Of a stretch of 64,000 nt of DNA, positions 43,369-54,308 are shown piece by piece (position 1 is the first letter of the stretch; every line of letters begins with the position of its first letter). Position numbers and translations under genes: made by a program. Under the pieces are notes generated by a model. That model searched no databases and was not told where the DNA came from. It worked only from the letters and a program-made list of their open reading frames with translations. Origin of the DNA: Adiantum capillus-veneris (Eukaryota; Streptophyta; Polypodiopsida; Polypodiales; Pteridaceae); contig CM043942.1 of assembly GCA_014529385.2 (NCBI GenBank), positions 20,752,991 through 20,816,990 of the forward strand, written 5' to 3'.

Positions 43369-44821
43369 CATTGGAGACTCGCTGACTCTTAATCTCTGCA
43401 TCAATGACTGGCACGATATCCTTCATGCCTCTTGCACTAATAGACCCAACTGACTTTGCCTTAGCCCTCCTGGTGCTGACCATCTTAGACCAGGTTCTAC
43501 GCATCTTTGGGGAAAGGTGGAGGAGTTGCTGCCATGAAATCTTTGGTCCTTGCTTACTCACATCTGCTACCAGGTCGTAAGGTATGGATCCTACCCCAAG
43601 TGGAAAGTCTTCTACTCCTATGTGCCTCCTTGACCTACTCTTCCTTTTCTTGTCTCCTATCACTTGGGAGGAACCCTCATTCCCTTTATCTGGCTCTGAA
43701 GCTTCCATTTCATCAGTTCTTTGTCTCCTAACTCTCTTTATTGGCATGGCAACAGCTTCCTCCATTTTTTCTTTCCCTTTATCCTTACCATTGTCAAGAC
43801 TTATGACAGAGACAGTCCTCTCCTCCCCTCCCGATGGTAGTGGAGGGATCTCTGCTGGTGCTTGTGGTGGTGGAGGAGGGGGTCTCAATATTTGGATTGG
43901 TGGAGCCACGTGTGCATTTTGTCCATTTAGTGGCCTAGCTCGAGGAGGAGTGACTTGCTGGCGAGGAGGCCGTCTTTGATTACCATTTCCTTGATAGCGT
44001 CGTGGATGGGGGCAATAATACATGCCGTGACCTACCTCTCCACAGTTGTAGCAAATGTACTCACGTGCTTGCCTTTGTCCTTCTTGTCTATTTCGTTCAT
44101 TTCCTGGCTGGGGAGCCCTTACACCTTGAACCAGATTGATGGACAGGCTCTCTAGTTGATTGGTGATTTGTTGAAGTAATTCTTGTTGAGAGGACTCTTG
44201 GTCTGTTGCTCCTGTCCCTGCTACTACCCTTGCCGTAGGTTGAGCTAGCGGTGGAGGCTCCATTCCCCCTTGTAGTTGAGCTTGGAATTTTAACTTCCTA
44301 TCCTTCTCCCTTGCATAAGTCATAGCTTTATCAAAGGTATCTGGGAATTTACCTTTTACCTTTTCTCGAAGGATGGGGTAAAGCCCTGCCAGGAAACAGT
44401 CCTTCTTTAGGCATTCTGGCGCCCTTTCTCCTTCACCTAGTGATGCACACCATTTCTCCCACAGGTTGGAAAACTTTCCTTCATAGATTCTATAGTCATT
44501 GGGTGATGTTTGGCGTAGCTCTAAGAGCTGTCTCCATATCTCCTCTGGAGGCTCATGGCGGCGAAATTCTTTGATGAAGGCCATCTTTAAGGACTCCCAG
44601 TCTCTTCTTTCTTCAGGTGCCAAAGTTTGATACCATAATTTTGCACCTTCCCTCAAGACCAAAGGAAAGGCCCTTAGCTTAGTAGCTTCGTCATCCCTTC
44701 CCGATACCAGAAAGGCCACTTCCAAATTATCCAAAAAGTCTGGAGCAACCTCCCGAGGCTTACCATAAAAATTAGGGAAGGCCATAAGTGAGAGACTAAA
44801 CAAATACACAAAAAGCTCCAA
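43369..44821 (-). pseudogene. R2 gag with CCHC zinc knuckle (N-terminal part of gag-protease)
   Basis: A minus frame of about 484 codons to the R3 boundary. The likely start is the MAFPNFYGKP methionine (about 44,785), where similarity to gag begins. Capsid: REVAPDFLDNLEVAFLVSGR, LRAFPLVLREGAKLWYQTLA, WESLKMAFIKEFRRHEPPEE, YRIYEGKFSNLWEKWCASL, CFLAGLYPILREKVKGKFPD. Knuckle CYNCGEVGHGMYYCP (C-x2-C-x4-H-x4-C) near residue 258. A Pro-rich and then basic linker (KRKSRSRRHIGVEDF) leads toward the protease. The frame is intact but cut by R3 insertion; the protease half is at 33,786-34,397. Confidence 0.85.
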
Positions 44822-44876
44822 TTTATTTTAAAATAGAGTATGGTAAGTACAATTTGGAGCTTTAGCACAACTTAGC

Positions 44877-46040
44877 TCAAAATAGGATGAAGATTGACAC
44901 ATCAAAGGAATGGTAATAGTCTAGTAAGGGTAGAATGACAGGATGAGGAGAGCACAAGATTTCCCCAAGTCTCTTGGCTCCAAACAACAGGGCTATTCTT
45001 TGCTGATAAAATATTTTTCTATCAATACAAATATTCACACGGATATGACGCACAAAATGGAAAGGAAATATGCGGGGATCATCATTCTCATTGTTGGCAT
45101 CCATACTTACACACAAGAGCCTAGCTTAGTTGCACCACCTTGGGACCAATGAGCCTGATCAGCCACGGAAGGTCAGCACCTTGGATCACTTCGACTCTTC
45201 CTGATGCATCTGTGAAGACATAAGGCGTGATGGCAACACTTTGTACAATGCTGAGCCTTTTAACAAGCAACAATGGGATGCTATTACCATAATCAGCATG
45301 ACGAATGAAAGTGACACCATTAATGTGCAGCACATCATCAACTAAGATAGTTTCCTTAGATTGAGATAACTTCTTGAAAATTAGCATCAATATCCAAAGT
45401 GATCTTCACGCGGACAGGAGGTTGGCTTGGGATTGGTGGTGTCTGGATTCACAAAGTGCACTGGGAGCACTCGCAGACGGGCGGCAATCTTGTAGGCAAG
45501 CCTTAGCCTCTTTGCTTCAGGAGGATTTAGGGGTGAGAGTCATGGTTGCAAGTTGGAGGTTGAAGTTGGTTGCTCACTAGCCTTTTTCTTGCCTGTAGTG
45601 GTCATGTAATCCCTTATTAATGAGATTAATCCAAATGTTACCTTACGCTTGAGCACGCGCTGCGGCCTTGGGCCACTTAGGTGTAGAGGTGATCTTCCTC
45701 CTCTTAGTCGGCTCCTCAGGAAAGAGAGGTCTGGTGATGCTTTCTCTTCCCTTAATGTGTGTCACAGTACCTTCGTGTATGTTGATGTAGAATATTTCAA
45801 TCTCGTGTGCGTTGGAGGTTTCTGGAGCACTCATAGGTTGAGAGGAGAGGTATATCAAGCTCTTCTTCTCACTCTCCTTCGTTGGCGACGATCACGAACA
45901 AGGCACGTAGAAGAACTTACTTCTTGAATTTCAATGACACTGGAACCTGGTAACAAGACCTCGATGAAAGCTTTTAAGGCCTTTAAAGCCTCCTCCTCTT
46001 CTGTTCTCCAATTTGCAAACTCCTCACGCCATTCGTCCAT
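44877..46040 (-). other. R2 leader with short unrecognised reading frames
   Basis: Minus-strand frames upstream of gag: 46,040-45,855 (MDEWREEFANWRTEEEEALK..., charged helix), 45,858-45,643, 45,390-45,121 (TILVDDVLHINGVTFIRHAD, ITPYVFTDASGRVEVIQGAD) and 45,116-44,877. The text looks protein-like and may be a broken N-terminal extension of gag or a separate upstream ORF. No family was recognised. Confidence 0.4.
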
Positions 46041-46090
46041 GTTGTAGATTGCACATCTTCATTGCTTGTGGACTGAAGGTTTGTGTAGCC

Positions 46091-46108
46091 CTCCTCAATG
46101 GGGGCACC
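46091..46108 (-). other. R2 primer-binding site
   Basis: Minus strand TGGTGCCCCCATTGAGGA, three bases after the 5' LTR end. It begins with TGG as expected for pairing to a tRNA 3' CCA. The tRNA was not identified. Confidence 0.6.
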
Positions 46109-46111
46109 AAA

Positions 46112-47609
46112 ATGATAGCGGAAAAAAGATCAGTGCAATCGGGTGGCCTCTGTACTCGTGCACACTCCACAAACCACGCCTCATGCAAACAAGCAAAGAA
46201 CAAAACAAAGGGGCACCACCCTAAATTAAGAGGTTTAGGGACCTCACACATAGTGCACATAGGCAAGTGAGACTTCTGGCATTATGATGGCATCAAAACA
46301 TATGACAAATCACATAGAAACGAAGCTTAGGGACCTTATGTAGCATATATATACACAAGACATCAGCTTAACAATACAACGGCATTTGATCATACATAAC
46401 AAGGATATAGAGAAGCAAGCCAAGGATGGCATAATCCCTTGTAAAAAAAAACAATCAACCCAGCGAGTAGGTATGATCCTACTAGCAACACATCAATACC
46501 TTAGAGAATGATGGCGAGGATGGTGGCCATGGAGCATGAGAGAAGACTCCTTATTTAGGTTTTAGGGCTAGTAATGTAGCATACTAGAGGGAGAGAGAGA
46601 GAGGGAGAGAGAGTAGAGCTCCATCCATAGCTCCTTGTTGTGAGCAATGTCGTCATAGCTTCATTGCTTGGTGAAGGGGGTGAAGTGTTGGTTTTGAGTG
46701 AGAGAAGGCCTCCTTATATAGGTTTCTGAGAGGGTTTAGGATTAGGGATAAACATGCTTAAATCTGCTGATTGGGGTTACTTTTTGCTTAGGGTGGTCAA
46801 CAGATTGAGGTCACGTGATATGTCACCATCAAGATATTCTCTAGAGTGATGTGAGAGGGGAGGGTAAATGCTGATTTTTTTGATTGTGACACATGGGGAT
46901 AAAGCCTTGACCAGCATTTAAGAGCAGGTAAGGTGGTTGTTGAAACTAGAGGTTCTGCACATGTCAGGGGGGGACTTGCTAGGTCCTCCTGAATATCAAA
47001 TTCTCAAAAAATCCTCAACCATGGCTTCTTTTGACATGTGTTCTTTGAAAAAATCAGCATGTCTCTTTTCAACTCAAAAGTCTTTATGCCTGTTGACTGA
47101 CCTTTACCATAAGATTTTTCCCTTTTCTCCTCCTGTAAGTGCATTGTTGATGCCCAATCACTGCTTCTAGTAACAGTGAACTGTTACCTACCAAATACTT
47201 ATGGTGTAGTAAAAAATATTTACCATGGGTAAAAAAAGTTACTGTAGGTAAAAAGTGATTTGTATTTACCATGTAGGTGAAAAATATTTACTGTAGGTAA
47301 AAAATATTTATTGTCAATAAAAAAGTGAAAACGGAGTATGTTGTGCTGTGAGTCCACACGAACATCCTCGTGTAAATTTCACTAGAAATTCACACCTAAA
47401 ATGGGCTATTTTGTAAGATATAGGTTGTAGGCATGCATAAGAGCTCGTTCCCACGTATCTTCTGTCCATGGCACTTTTTACTTTTTGGTGCTTGTGAAGT
47501 AGATTTTTCTTCTCTTTCGAGATCCCTTGGACTAGAGTATCCTCATCTCCCCAACAACTGACTGTGCCTTTATTGCATCTTCAGAAGGGGTCCTAAAAAC
47601 CATGCATCA
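46112..47609 (-). repeat. R2 5' LTR
   Basis: Partner of 31,223-32,704 with the same internal landmarks: GAGAG microsatellite, CCTTATATAGG reversed TATA box, and GTAAAAAATATTTAC-like motifs near its right end. Confidence 0.85.
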
Positions 47610-47614
47610 TATAC

Positions 47615-48714
47615 CACTAGCTTTACCATGTTTTAATAAGACCACAAATCAAATTTGGTAAGATTTGGATCATTGGATTGAAAATTGTGGCCAAATTTGC
47701 AAAGTCAGTCTGCAGATACAAAACTGATGACCATTTGAACCAAAATTATCCAAACTTGATGAAACTTGGCTAGGGGGCTTAAGTCGAGATACTTAACAGA
47801 TCTGTGTCAAGATTGGGATAAAAACTTGCAAAAAAATGGCGGGAGTAAATAATCGCGATTATTTATATCTGCTATAAAAATTGATAATCTTGTATATTTG
47901 AGTGTGCCACAAGGTTAAGCATATTAAGTAGACCACACAAATTAATTTTGGTGAAATTTGGATCACAAAAGTGAGACTTAAGCCAGATTCTTGAAAACCG
48001 AGTGTGCGGACACAAAACAGTTGATAACTTGAACAAACTTTGTCCAAACTTAGTGAAACTTGTCTAGGGACCTTAACAGGTTGTATATTTGGAAAATCAA
48101 GCCAAAAGGTACAAATAATTGAGAAAAGTAAATAATCATGATGATTTAGTACTACTACACAGAGACACCATTTTTTACTTTTGAACTTGTACAGTGTTAG
48201 ATCAACATAATACGAGGCCACGGTAAATTTTGGGTTCAATCGGATCCAAATTCGTACTTGTTCACTCAATTTTTAGGTTGCAAATTAGTCCTTTGACTTT
48301 TTGCAAAAGTAGAATTTGAAAGTCTCAACTGCTGACTCACATAGCTTGAATTAAAGTGATACACATAGACCAATCGCAATAGTTAGCAAAAACTACACAG
48401 TCTTTGTGAAAGAATAGCTAACTTGATCAAAATTGATAGAAGAATCAGGTTGCGGACAAGGAATTCACAGCTTGGCCGAAGTTGCCATCAAGTCACGTGG
48501 AAGAAATTGAGAACAAGTCAATCCGATGGTAAGTACTCTATCCAGGGCTTCACAAGTCTATATGAACCTTAGATTTGGTCGTATACTAGGAAACCAAGGC
48601 ATATTTGGAGAAACCTCCAGTAGAGTAATCATCGAAGAGAGTGTAAATCAAGGCGAACACTTGGACACTATCCTTGAAGAAGTGTCAGATACTTTTTGAG
48701 AATCAAAATCTGAA
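47615..48714 (+). other. leader of element H, third segment, with palindrome copies
   Basis: The H leader resumes after R2. It contains the perfect palindrome TAAATAATCGCGATTATTTA (centre 47,855) and a diverged copy (centre 48,138). Boxes TCCAAACTTGATGAAACTTGG (47,749-47,769) and TCCAAACTTAGTGAAACTTG lie 86 and about 76 bp upstream of the palindrome centres. With R2 removed, palindrome centres in H are spaced about 274, 293 and 283 bp. Confidence 0.85.
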
Positions 48715-50127
48715 ATGTCTTCCTATTTGACTCACTCAGAAACCGGAATGATAGTGCGTTATAAGCATCTACTCTCTTTTTATAAGACTAATCTCCATGG
48801 AGCTCAGGTTTACCTGGATCCCAATGGAGAGTATGCTATTCGCATTCATAACCATGGTATTGAGTTCAAAGAGGAAATCTGGGCAAACAAACAAGGAAAA
48901 ATGTACATGGATAGAAACGAAACTCAGTATTTGAAAATCGAAAACCCTGACATAATAGACAAATGGGGGTTAGAGATAAACACCATAATTCCAGATATGG
49001 TAGCAAAAGAAGAATCACCAGCTTTGGAATCCAAGGGATACAATCAAGTTGATTTGAAGCCTTTGAAACGGCTTAGTACGGATAATCTTTGGATCGAAAT
49101 CTATTATTGGGAGGATAGAAATGTCAAAGATCTTCTGTGGACTTTGCATGCCAAATCAGGACAACTAACACCCATGAAGATCATCTATATCTTCAAGATC
49201 AAAGATAAGGGTTCAGCAGATCTACCAACCTACCTATTTAGGGATTTTTATAACAATAACTTTGCTATGATAACTCTTGAGGAGGTGGAACAAACCAGAC
49301 CAGCACAAGTGGGAACGACTGCTGCAGCACCGCTTTCATCCATAGAAGACATGCTCAAAAGGATGAATGACATGATGAATAACATACAAAAAGCACCTAT
49401 GAGGGGACCAGGACAAGGGATACCTCAACAAGGACAACCAATTAGGCCGCAAAAATGGTGTGCAATCGAAGGTAAATGGACCAACCATGAGACCAATGAG
49501 TGTTATTTTTGACCAAAGCCTTGATCGAAATTTTCAATATGTGCCTATGAGGACACAAGGGCACCCCATGTACATATATCATCCTAATATGGCCCCAACT
49601 CAAAGACCAGTGATGGGCATGGAAAGACCTCAACCCGTGTTGGGTCAACAACCTCCATATCCAGGACATAATGTAGTGCCTATAAAGTACATGCATCTAA
49701 AGGGAATCATAGATGAACAAGCACTAGTACCTGTTACACCCTTGCTGAGACTAGTCCATCTACAATAATGGTAGAAGGAGATTCGTATGACTCACATTCA
49801 CCACCAATGGAAGAACCTGTGACTTATGCTACACCAGAGCTTGCACCAATGTACTATGTAGATAATCAAGGTGTCAGACCTCCACCAATGGTAAGACCCA
49901 TGATTAAGCCAAGAACTCGAAACTGTCATAACTGTGGTGCAGATGATCATTGGAAAAATGAATGCCAAGATCCTGACAAGAACCTCAAGCCAGTTGAAGC
50001 TTATTGCATAAAATGTTGCAAAAAGGGAGGACACTTCCCGGAATATTTTCCAAAAAATCCTTTAAACAAGGGTAAAACAGTAGTGAACGTAGTCCAAGTG
50101 ATACCTAGTAGCTCATCTATTGAGTGA
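48715..50127 (+). pseudogene. element H gag
   Basis: Frame 48,715-49,512 starts MSSYLTHSETGMIVRYKHLL and carries a WTLHAKSGQLTPMKIIYIFK segment, ending near KWCAIEGKWTNHETNECYF, a degenerate Cys-His cluster. After a frameshift, frame 49,768-50,127 has a zinc knuckle CHNCGADDHWKNECQ (C-x2-C-x4-H-x4-C) and a second, CIKCCKKGGHFPEYFP, whose last Cys is Tyr. The canonical capsid with FIRGLRNE, present in R1, is not evident, so an internal deletion between the N-terminal part and the knuckles is likely. Leader and protease similarity link it to R1. Confidence 0.7.
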
Positions 50128-51096
50128 ACCGATTGTCCCAATCAAGGTAATCACCATAGTCCAGGCTAAGAAAAGAAACATAACTCCTCGGATGATTCAA
50201 AAAATACAAAAACTTCCTCTCAAAAAACCAAAAAAAGAAGAAACAAAAGGTATGAGATGAGAACATAGAAACAAAGGGCTGAAATCAAGGAGAAAGCACA
50301 AAAGCTATTCCAAGAAGAGGTGAAAGAAACTGGAAGCAAAATCAAAGAAATCACCATGAAATCTAGAGATCAATTTTGGCTGACAAAATTTTTGAGCCTA
50401 TTAATGCAACCTTGGAAGCTTACCAGGTGGGACTTAAGCAGGCCAAAACATGGAAAACAAATGGAAAAAATATCCTTCTCTAGAGATGGAAGCAGCTAAG
50501 CTTGAAGCTTATCAAAATTTGGTAGGAATCACGCAAGAGATGTTGGAAAAACAAAAACCCAAGCTCGAGAGTATGGAAAAACCTGAGGAGCTTGTGGTAA
50601 GAGCCAATAAAGAAAAAATCTAAAGAGGTGGTAGAACCCCACCATTAAAAAAAAGAGCCAGAACTTATAGTGCTGAACAATGAAGATGCCTTAGATGGAA
50701 TTCCATTCGTAGAAGAAGACTGTCCAAGACACTTATGAAAAAAAGTGAGAGAGATCAATGATGGGAGCATAGCTCTAAAGTCAGCTCCTGTAGAGGAAGT
50801 TTGGCTAGACAATCTTTCTCCTGATATGGACATGGATGTACAATCCTTGTATGGGGATGTAGATCTGAAGCTTTAGAAATGTCTAAACCGTTAACCTTGA
50901 AAACATTACCCTCTGACTTGGGAGATAATGAAGATGAATCCATAGTGTGTAAAAAGTAAAAAGAGCGGAACAGACCCTAGAAGTAGACAACATTCATTCA
51001 ATCATGTCTACACCCATTCAATGCACTCTTACTTTAGGGGAACTTTTTAAAATCATGCCATATTTATGGGATGATCTACAGAATACTCTATAGAAG
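50128..51096 (+). other. element H gag-protease linker, decayed
   Basis: Lys/Glu-rich text in broken frames, comparable in position and composition with the basic linker of R1 gag (near 25,000). No intact frame. Confidence 0.5.
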
Positions 51097-51968
51097 GTGG
51101 GAATAACGGGGCTAATAGCAAAAAAAATGGAAAATTTGAAACACGAAATAGATAACAAGGATATTAGATTTGTTCCAATGAACAAAGTCGGAAAATACTA
51201 CGAAGGCAATATAATGACAGAAACCATGGCAATACTGGATAGTGGGACAGGCATAGCCATAGCCACGAAAGCAGTATGGGGACCTTGGGACAACCAGCCA
51301 TTAGACAAACTCGAATGAAATTGCAATTGGCTGATGAACACATTGAAAGACCGTTAGGACTGCTTGAAAAAGTGATAGTTAATTCTTGTGGGATTGAATA
51401 TTAACACACTTTTGCCATAGTAGACTTTGGAAAGAAACTCAATTACGAAATCATATTGGGTAGACCTTTCATGCGACAAATACAACTCATCCAAGATTGG
51501 GGAAACAATTATCTATACTTGAAGCAAGTGGTATCCATAACAAGGGTTAATCTAAAAGATCACACTTATAGAGATGTCATGAAAACGCCCATACAAAAAT
51601 TTGACTCAGTCTCTTCAGCTAAAACGAAGCTTCCATCTTAGTTGAACAAAGACACTCTTATTTGGATGTGCGGAGCTTCAGAAAATGGGAGCTTCAAAAG
51701 AGAAGAATGTATCTTAGAAAGGGATTGCACAGACGAAGCCTATGTACTTGAACCCTTTCCATAGCATTTGTTTGAGCCATTTGAGTGGACTCAAATTTTC
51801 GCAACAATGGATGTATGTGTAAACTTGTATGTGCCTACTGAATTTTTCAATGAGGACGGCTATGACATAATTCCCATCCAAATGATCTCAGCCCTTCACA
51901 TTAAAGACAAAAGTCAGGAATCCAAGGACTTGATGAAAGCTCAACAAGTCTTTTCAGACCTCAGATGA
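51097..51968 (+). pseudogene. element H aspartic protease
   Basis: MNKVGKYYEGNIMTETMAIL followed by DSGTGIAIATK gives the intact D-S-G active site, the only unaltered one among the H/R1/R3 set. After a frameshift, QLADEHIERPLGLLEKVIV, NSCGIEY-stop-HTFAIVDFGKK and NYEIILGRPFMRQIQLIQDW follow. The tail EWTQIFATMDVCVNLYVPTE (51,780-51,840) matches R1. An in-frame TAA lies at 51,402-51,404 just before HTFAIV. Confidence 0.8.
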
Positions 51969-52600
51969 TTTGGGGTCGAAAAAAGAACATGTGAGAGCTA
52001 AGCTACTCATGAAAGGAGGTGGGACAAGTTTTTTGACTTTCCTAACTAGAAACCAAGAAGAGAGAAATGGTATAGATGAAAAAGAGGCACTAGAAATGTG
52101 AAACCCAGACATATTCCATCAGTCTCCATTCGAACACAGTTCCTGATGCAGATAGATGCACATTATTGTGTCAAGGACAAAATCACTGGTAGATATCCTT
52201 GAAAAGAAAATCTAGAAATGCCAAAAACATTGACAAAAACGAGAAAGGAAACTCAAGAAAAACCTAAAAAGGAGGACAAGGATTCAACCATGACATGAGT
52301 TAAACAAAAAAAGAAATATCAAGAGTTGAAAAAGACTCTAAAGGAGATATATACAACTGAAATGGAAACCACTGAAGAGGATGGTAAAGATGTAATGTGT
52401 GCTCCATCCCTTTATAAGAAATATACTCTCCAAGATCAAAAAATCATAGTCAAACAACTTGTTAGAGAACTACAAAAATAGGGCGAGTCCTACGAAGGGG
52501 CCTAAAAACGCAAAAAAAAAGAAAGATTTGGCCGAACCAGGGAAAGAGCCTAGACTAGCCTACATTGCAAATGACGTTACGGAAGAAGAAGAAGAGCTTT
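51969..52600 (+). other. element H protease-polymerase linker, decayed
   Basis: Broken frames, Lys/Glu-rich. No W-P-K motif was seen here, unlike the corresponding place in R1 and R3. Confidence 0.5.
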
Positions 52601-53409
52601 TGTTAAGATTACTGAAATAATATCAAAATATCTTTGCTTGGTCTTACAGGGATCTCAAGGGCGTTGATCCAGAAATCTGTCAACATACCATACCCATGAG
52701 AGATGATGCAAAACCAAGTAGACAAAGGCCATAAACATAAAATGAAAGATTTTCCAGGAAGATTAAAGAAGAGATTGAAAAGCTAAAGGATGTCGAATTC
52801 ATCTATGAAATTGAACACACAAATTGGGTGTCATTAATTGTGGTAGTACTCAAGAAAAATGGAAAATTACGAATGTGTATCAATCTCAAGAAAGTGAATG
52901 CAGCTACCATTAGAGACAACTTTCCTCTTCCAATCACTGAGCATGTTTTAGAATGCATTGCAGAAAAAGAAGCTTATAGCTTTTTTGATGTCTTTTTGGG
53001 ATACAATCAACTTCTAGTTGACCCAAAAGATCAACACAAAACTGCCTTTGCAGCTGAATGGGGTATTTTTTTCTATTGGGTTATGCCTTTTGGGTTAGCT
53101 AATGCTCTTGTCACCTTTCAAATATTGATGAGCCATGCTTTTAGAGAATATTTTAGGAATTTCTTGAAAATATATATGGATGATCTATGTGTACATTCAT
53201 CAATCCGAGCTAATCATTTGAATACCTCAAAAAGGTATTCGAAAAATATAGACTTTATAGGATTTTCTTAAATCTTGCGAAGTGTACATTCATGGGTAGA
53301 CAAGGAAAAATTCTTGGACATATAGTGTCTAAAAATGGCATAGCTACTGACATGGACAAAATTCATGTTATTGTTGATTTGCATAGACCGACAGCAGTCA
53401 AGGAGGTTC
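52601..53409 (+). pseudogene. element H reverse transcriptase
   Basis: The start region QNIFAWSYRDLKGVDPEICQ (52,622-52,680) is followed by an open stretch 52,828-53,271 with the Ty3/gypsy motifs in order: SLIVVVLKKNGKLRMCINLK, YSFFDVFLGYNQLLVDPKDQ, FYWVMPFGLANALVTFQILM, and LKIYMDDLCVHS, where YMDD is the catalytic motif. After a frameshift, NLAKCTFMGRQGKILGHIVS continues to about 53,409, where a copia LTR (C1) interrupts it. RNase H and integrase are therefore outside or lost. This is the only gypsy reverse transcriptase core in the window. Confidence 0.9.
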
Positions 53410-53492
53410 TGTTAGGAAATATGATGTAGCTAAATAGATATTTGAGTAGATTACTTAATAGAGAGAGATAGATTTCACACAAGAGATTATAG

Positions 53493-53571
<79 letters not shown>

Positions 53572-53815
53572 CACGATATACGTGGTTCACCCAATGTGGG
53601 CTACGTCCATGGAAAAGCAGTCACTCAATGGCTTTAGTACTTCAAAACAAGAAGTAGTTTACAAAGGGATTATACCCTTAATAGAGATCCCTCCTTGCTT
53701 CACTCTCACCACCTCACACCCACCTTATTGCACCAACTTCACACTATGAAATGTGTGTAGAAATGGCCTCCTTTTATAGGCCAAAAGGGATACCCTCTCT
53801 CATGAGAGGCAGCCA
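53405..53815 (-). mobile_element. C1 copia LTR (3' LTR, minus orientation)
   Basis: It begins TGTTAGGAAATATG at 53,410, immediately after the H reverse transcriptase text. It contains a GA microsatellite (53,496-53,567), CACGATATACGTGGTTCACC and CCTTTTATAGG (reversed TATA box near 53,771), all typical of plant copia LTRs. The inner end was set near GGCAGCCA; this end is uncertain. No right-hand LTR was found. Confidence 0.6.
53496..53567. repeat. (GA)n microsatellite in the C1 LTR
   Basis: An uninterrupted GA run of about 72 bp. It probably extends the LTR without coding meaning. Confidence 0.95.
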
Positions 53816-54090
53816 TGTGTAGCCGCCCTTAGGTAGATAAGTCCAAATCGAACCCTCCAATCCGCCCATGTGTGTCCGCCCTTGAGAAGACAAGTTCTCC
53901 TTGTTGACCACCTTTGCAAACATGTCTGCAGGATTTTCACTTGTATGCACATTTCCTAGATTTAGTTGTCCCTCTTCTAAAAGAGTGCGTATGAAGTGAT
54001 ATCTCACCTCAATGTGCTTTGTCCTTTAATGAAAGGCTAAGTTCTTTGCAAGATGGATAGCACTTTGGCTGTAAACGGGTATCACTTGCA
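53774..54090 (-). pseudogene. C1 copia RNase H C-terminus
   Basis: Minus-strand text, including the part just upstream, reads LQVIPVYSQSAIHLAKNLAF, RTKHIEVRYHFIRTLLEEGQ, VHTSENPADMFAK: the conserved end of Ty1/copia RNase H. It ends near the LTR as in intact copia elements. At about 54,090 the homology stops abruptly. Confidence 0.8.
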
Positions 54091-54308
54091 GCCCTATTTG
54101 AGTCGCCTTCTACCAAAGGATCTACCAAAGATTTGTCAAAGGGCAGCTGTCTCATGTAAGTATTGTTACATGAAGCATGAGTGTAACTCTAGCCAAAATT
54201 TTGAGGGGCCAAACAATGAAGATCTCATCAAGGACTCTGACGCACTCTCTTTGGAAAAGATGCTCTATGATGGTACATGAATATACCATCATCCTGGGGG
54301 AGGGCTAA
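54091..54308 (+). other. orphan internal end with polypurine tract
   Basis: A short + frame (CKYCYMKHECNSSQNFEGPN, ending LSLEKMLYDGT at 54,280) followed by the purine tract GGGGGAGGGC (54,296-54,305). This looks like the last coding bit and polypurine tract of a + strand LTR element, but the body is missing. It was not recognised further. Confidence 0.4.

Larger units (their letters stand above)
31218..47614 (-). mobile_element. LTR retrotransposon R2 (gypsy type), split by R3
   Basis: A minus-strand element whose LTRs are 31,223-32,704 and 46,112-47,609. They differ by scattered substitutions and a small insertion near 46,194. Flanking 5-mers are CATAC (31,218-31,222) and TATAC (47,610-47,614), one mismatch. 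Element order: 5' LTR, primer site TGGTGCCCCCATTGAGGA (minus, 46,091-46,108), upstream short frames, gag, [R3 insertion], protease, start of reverse transcriptase, an unrelated terminal ORF, polypurine tract AAGGGGGAGGGC (minus, 32,709-32,720), 3' LTR. Most of reverse transcriptase, RNase H and integrase is missing. Confidence 0.85.

Noticed and set aside
47859-48269. 136-codon minus-strand frame in the H leader
   Set aside because: It overlaps the palindrome array and matches no family; the array explains the sequence.
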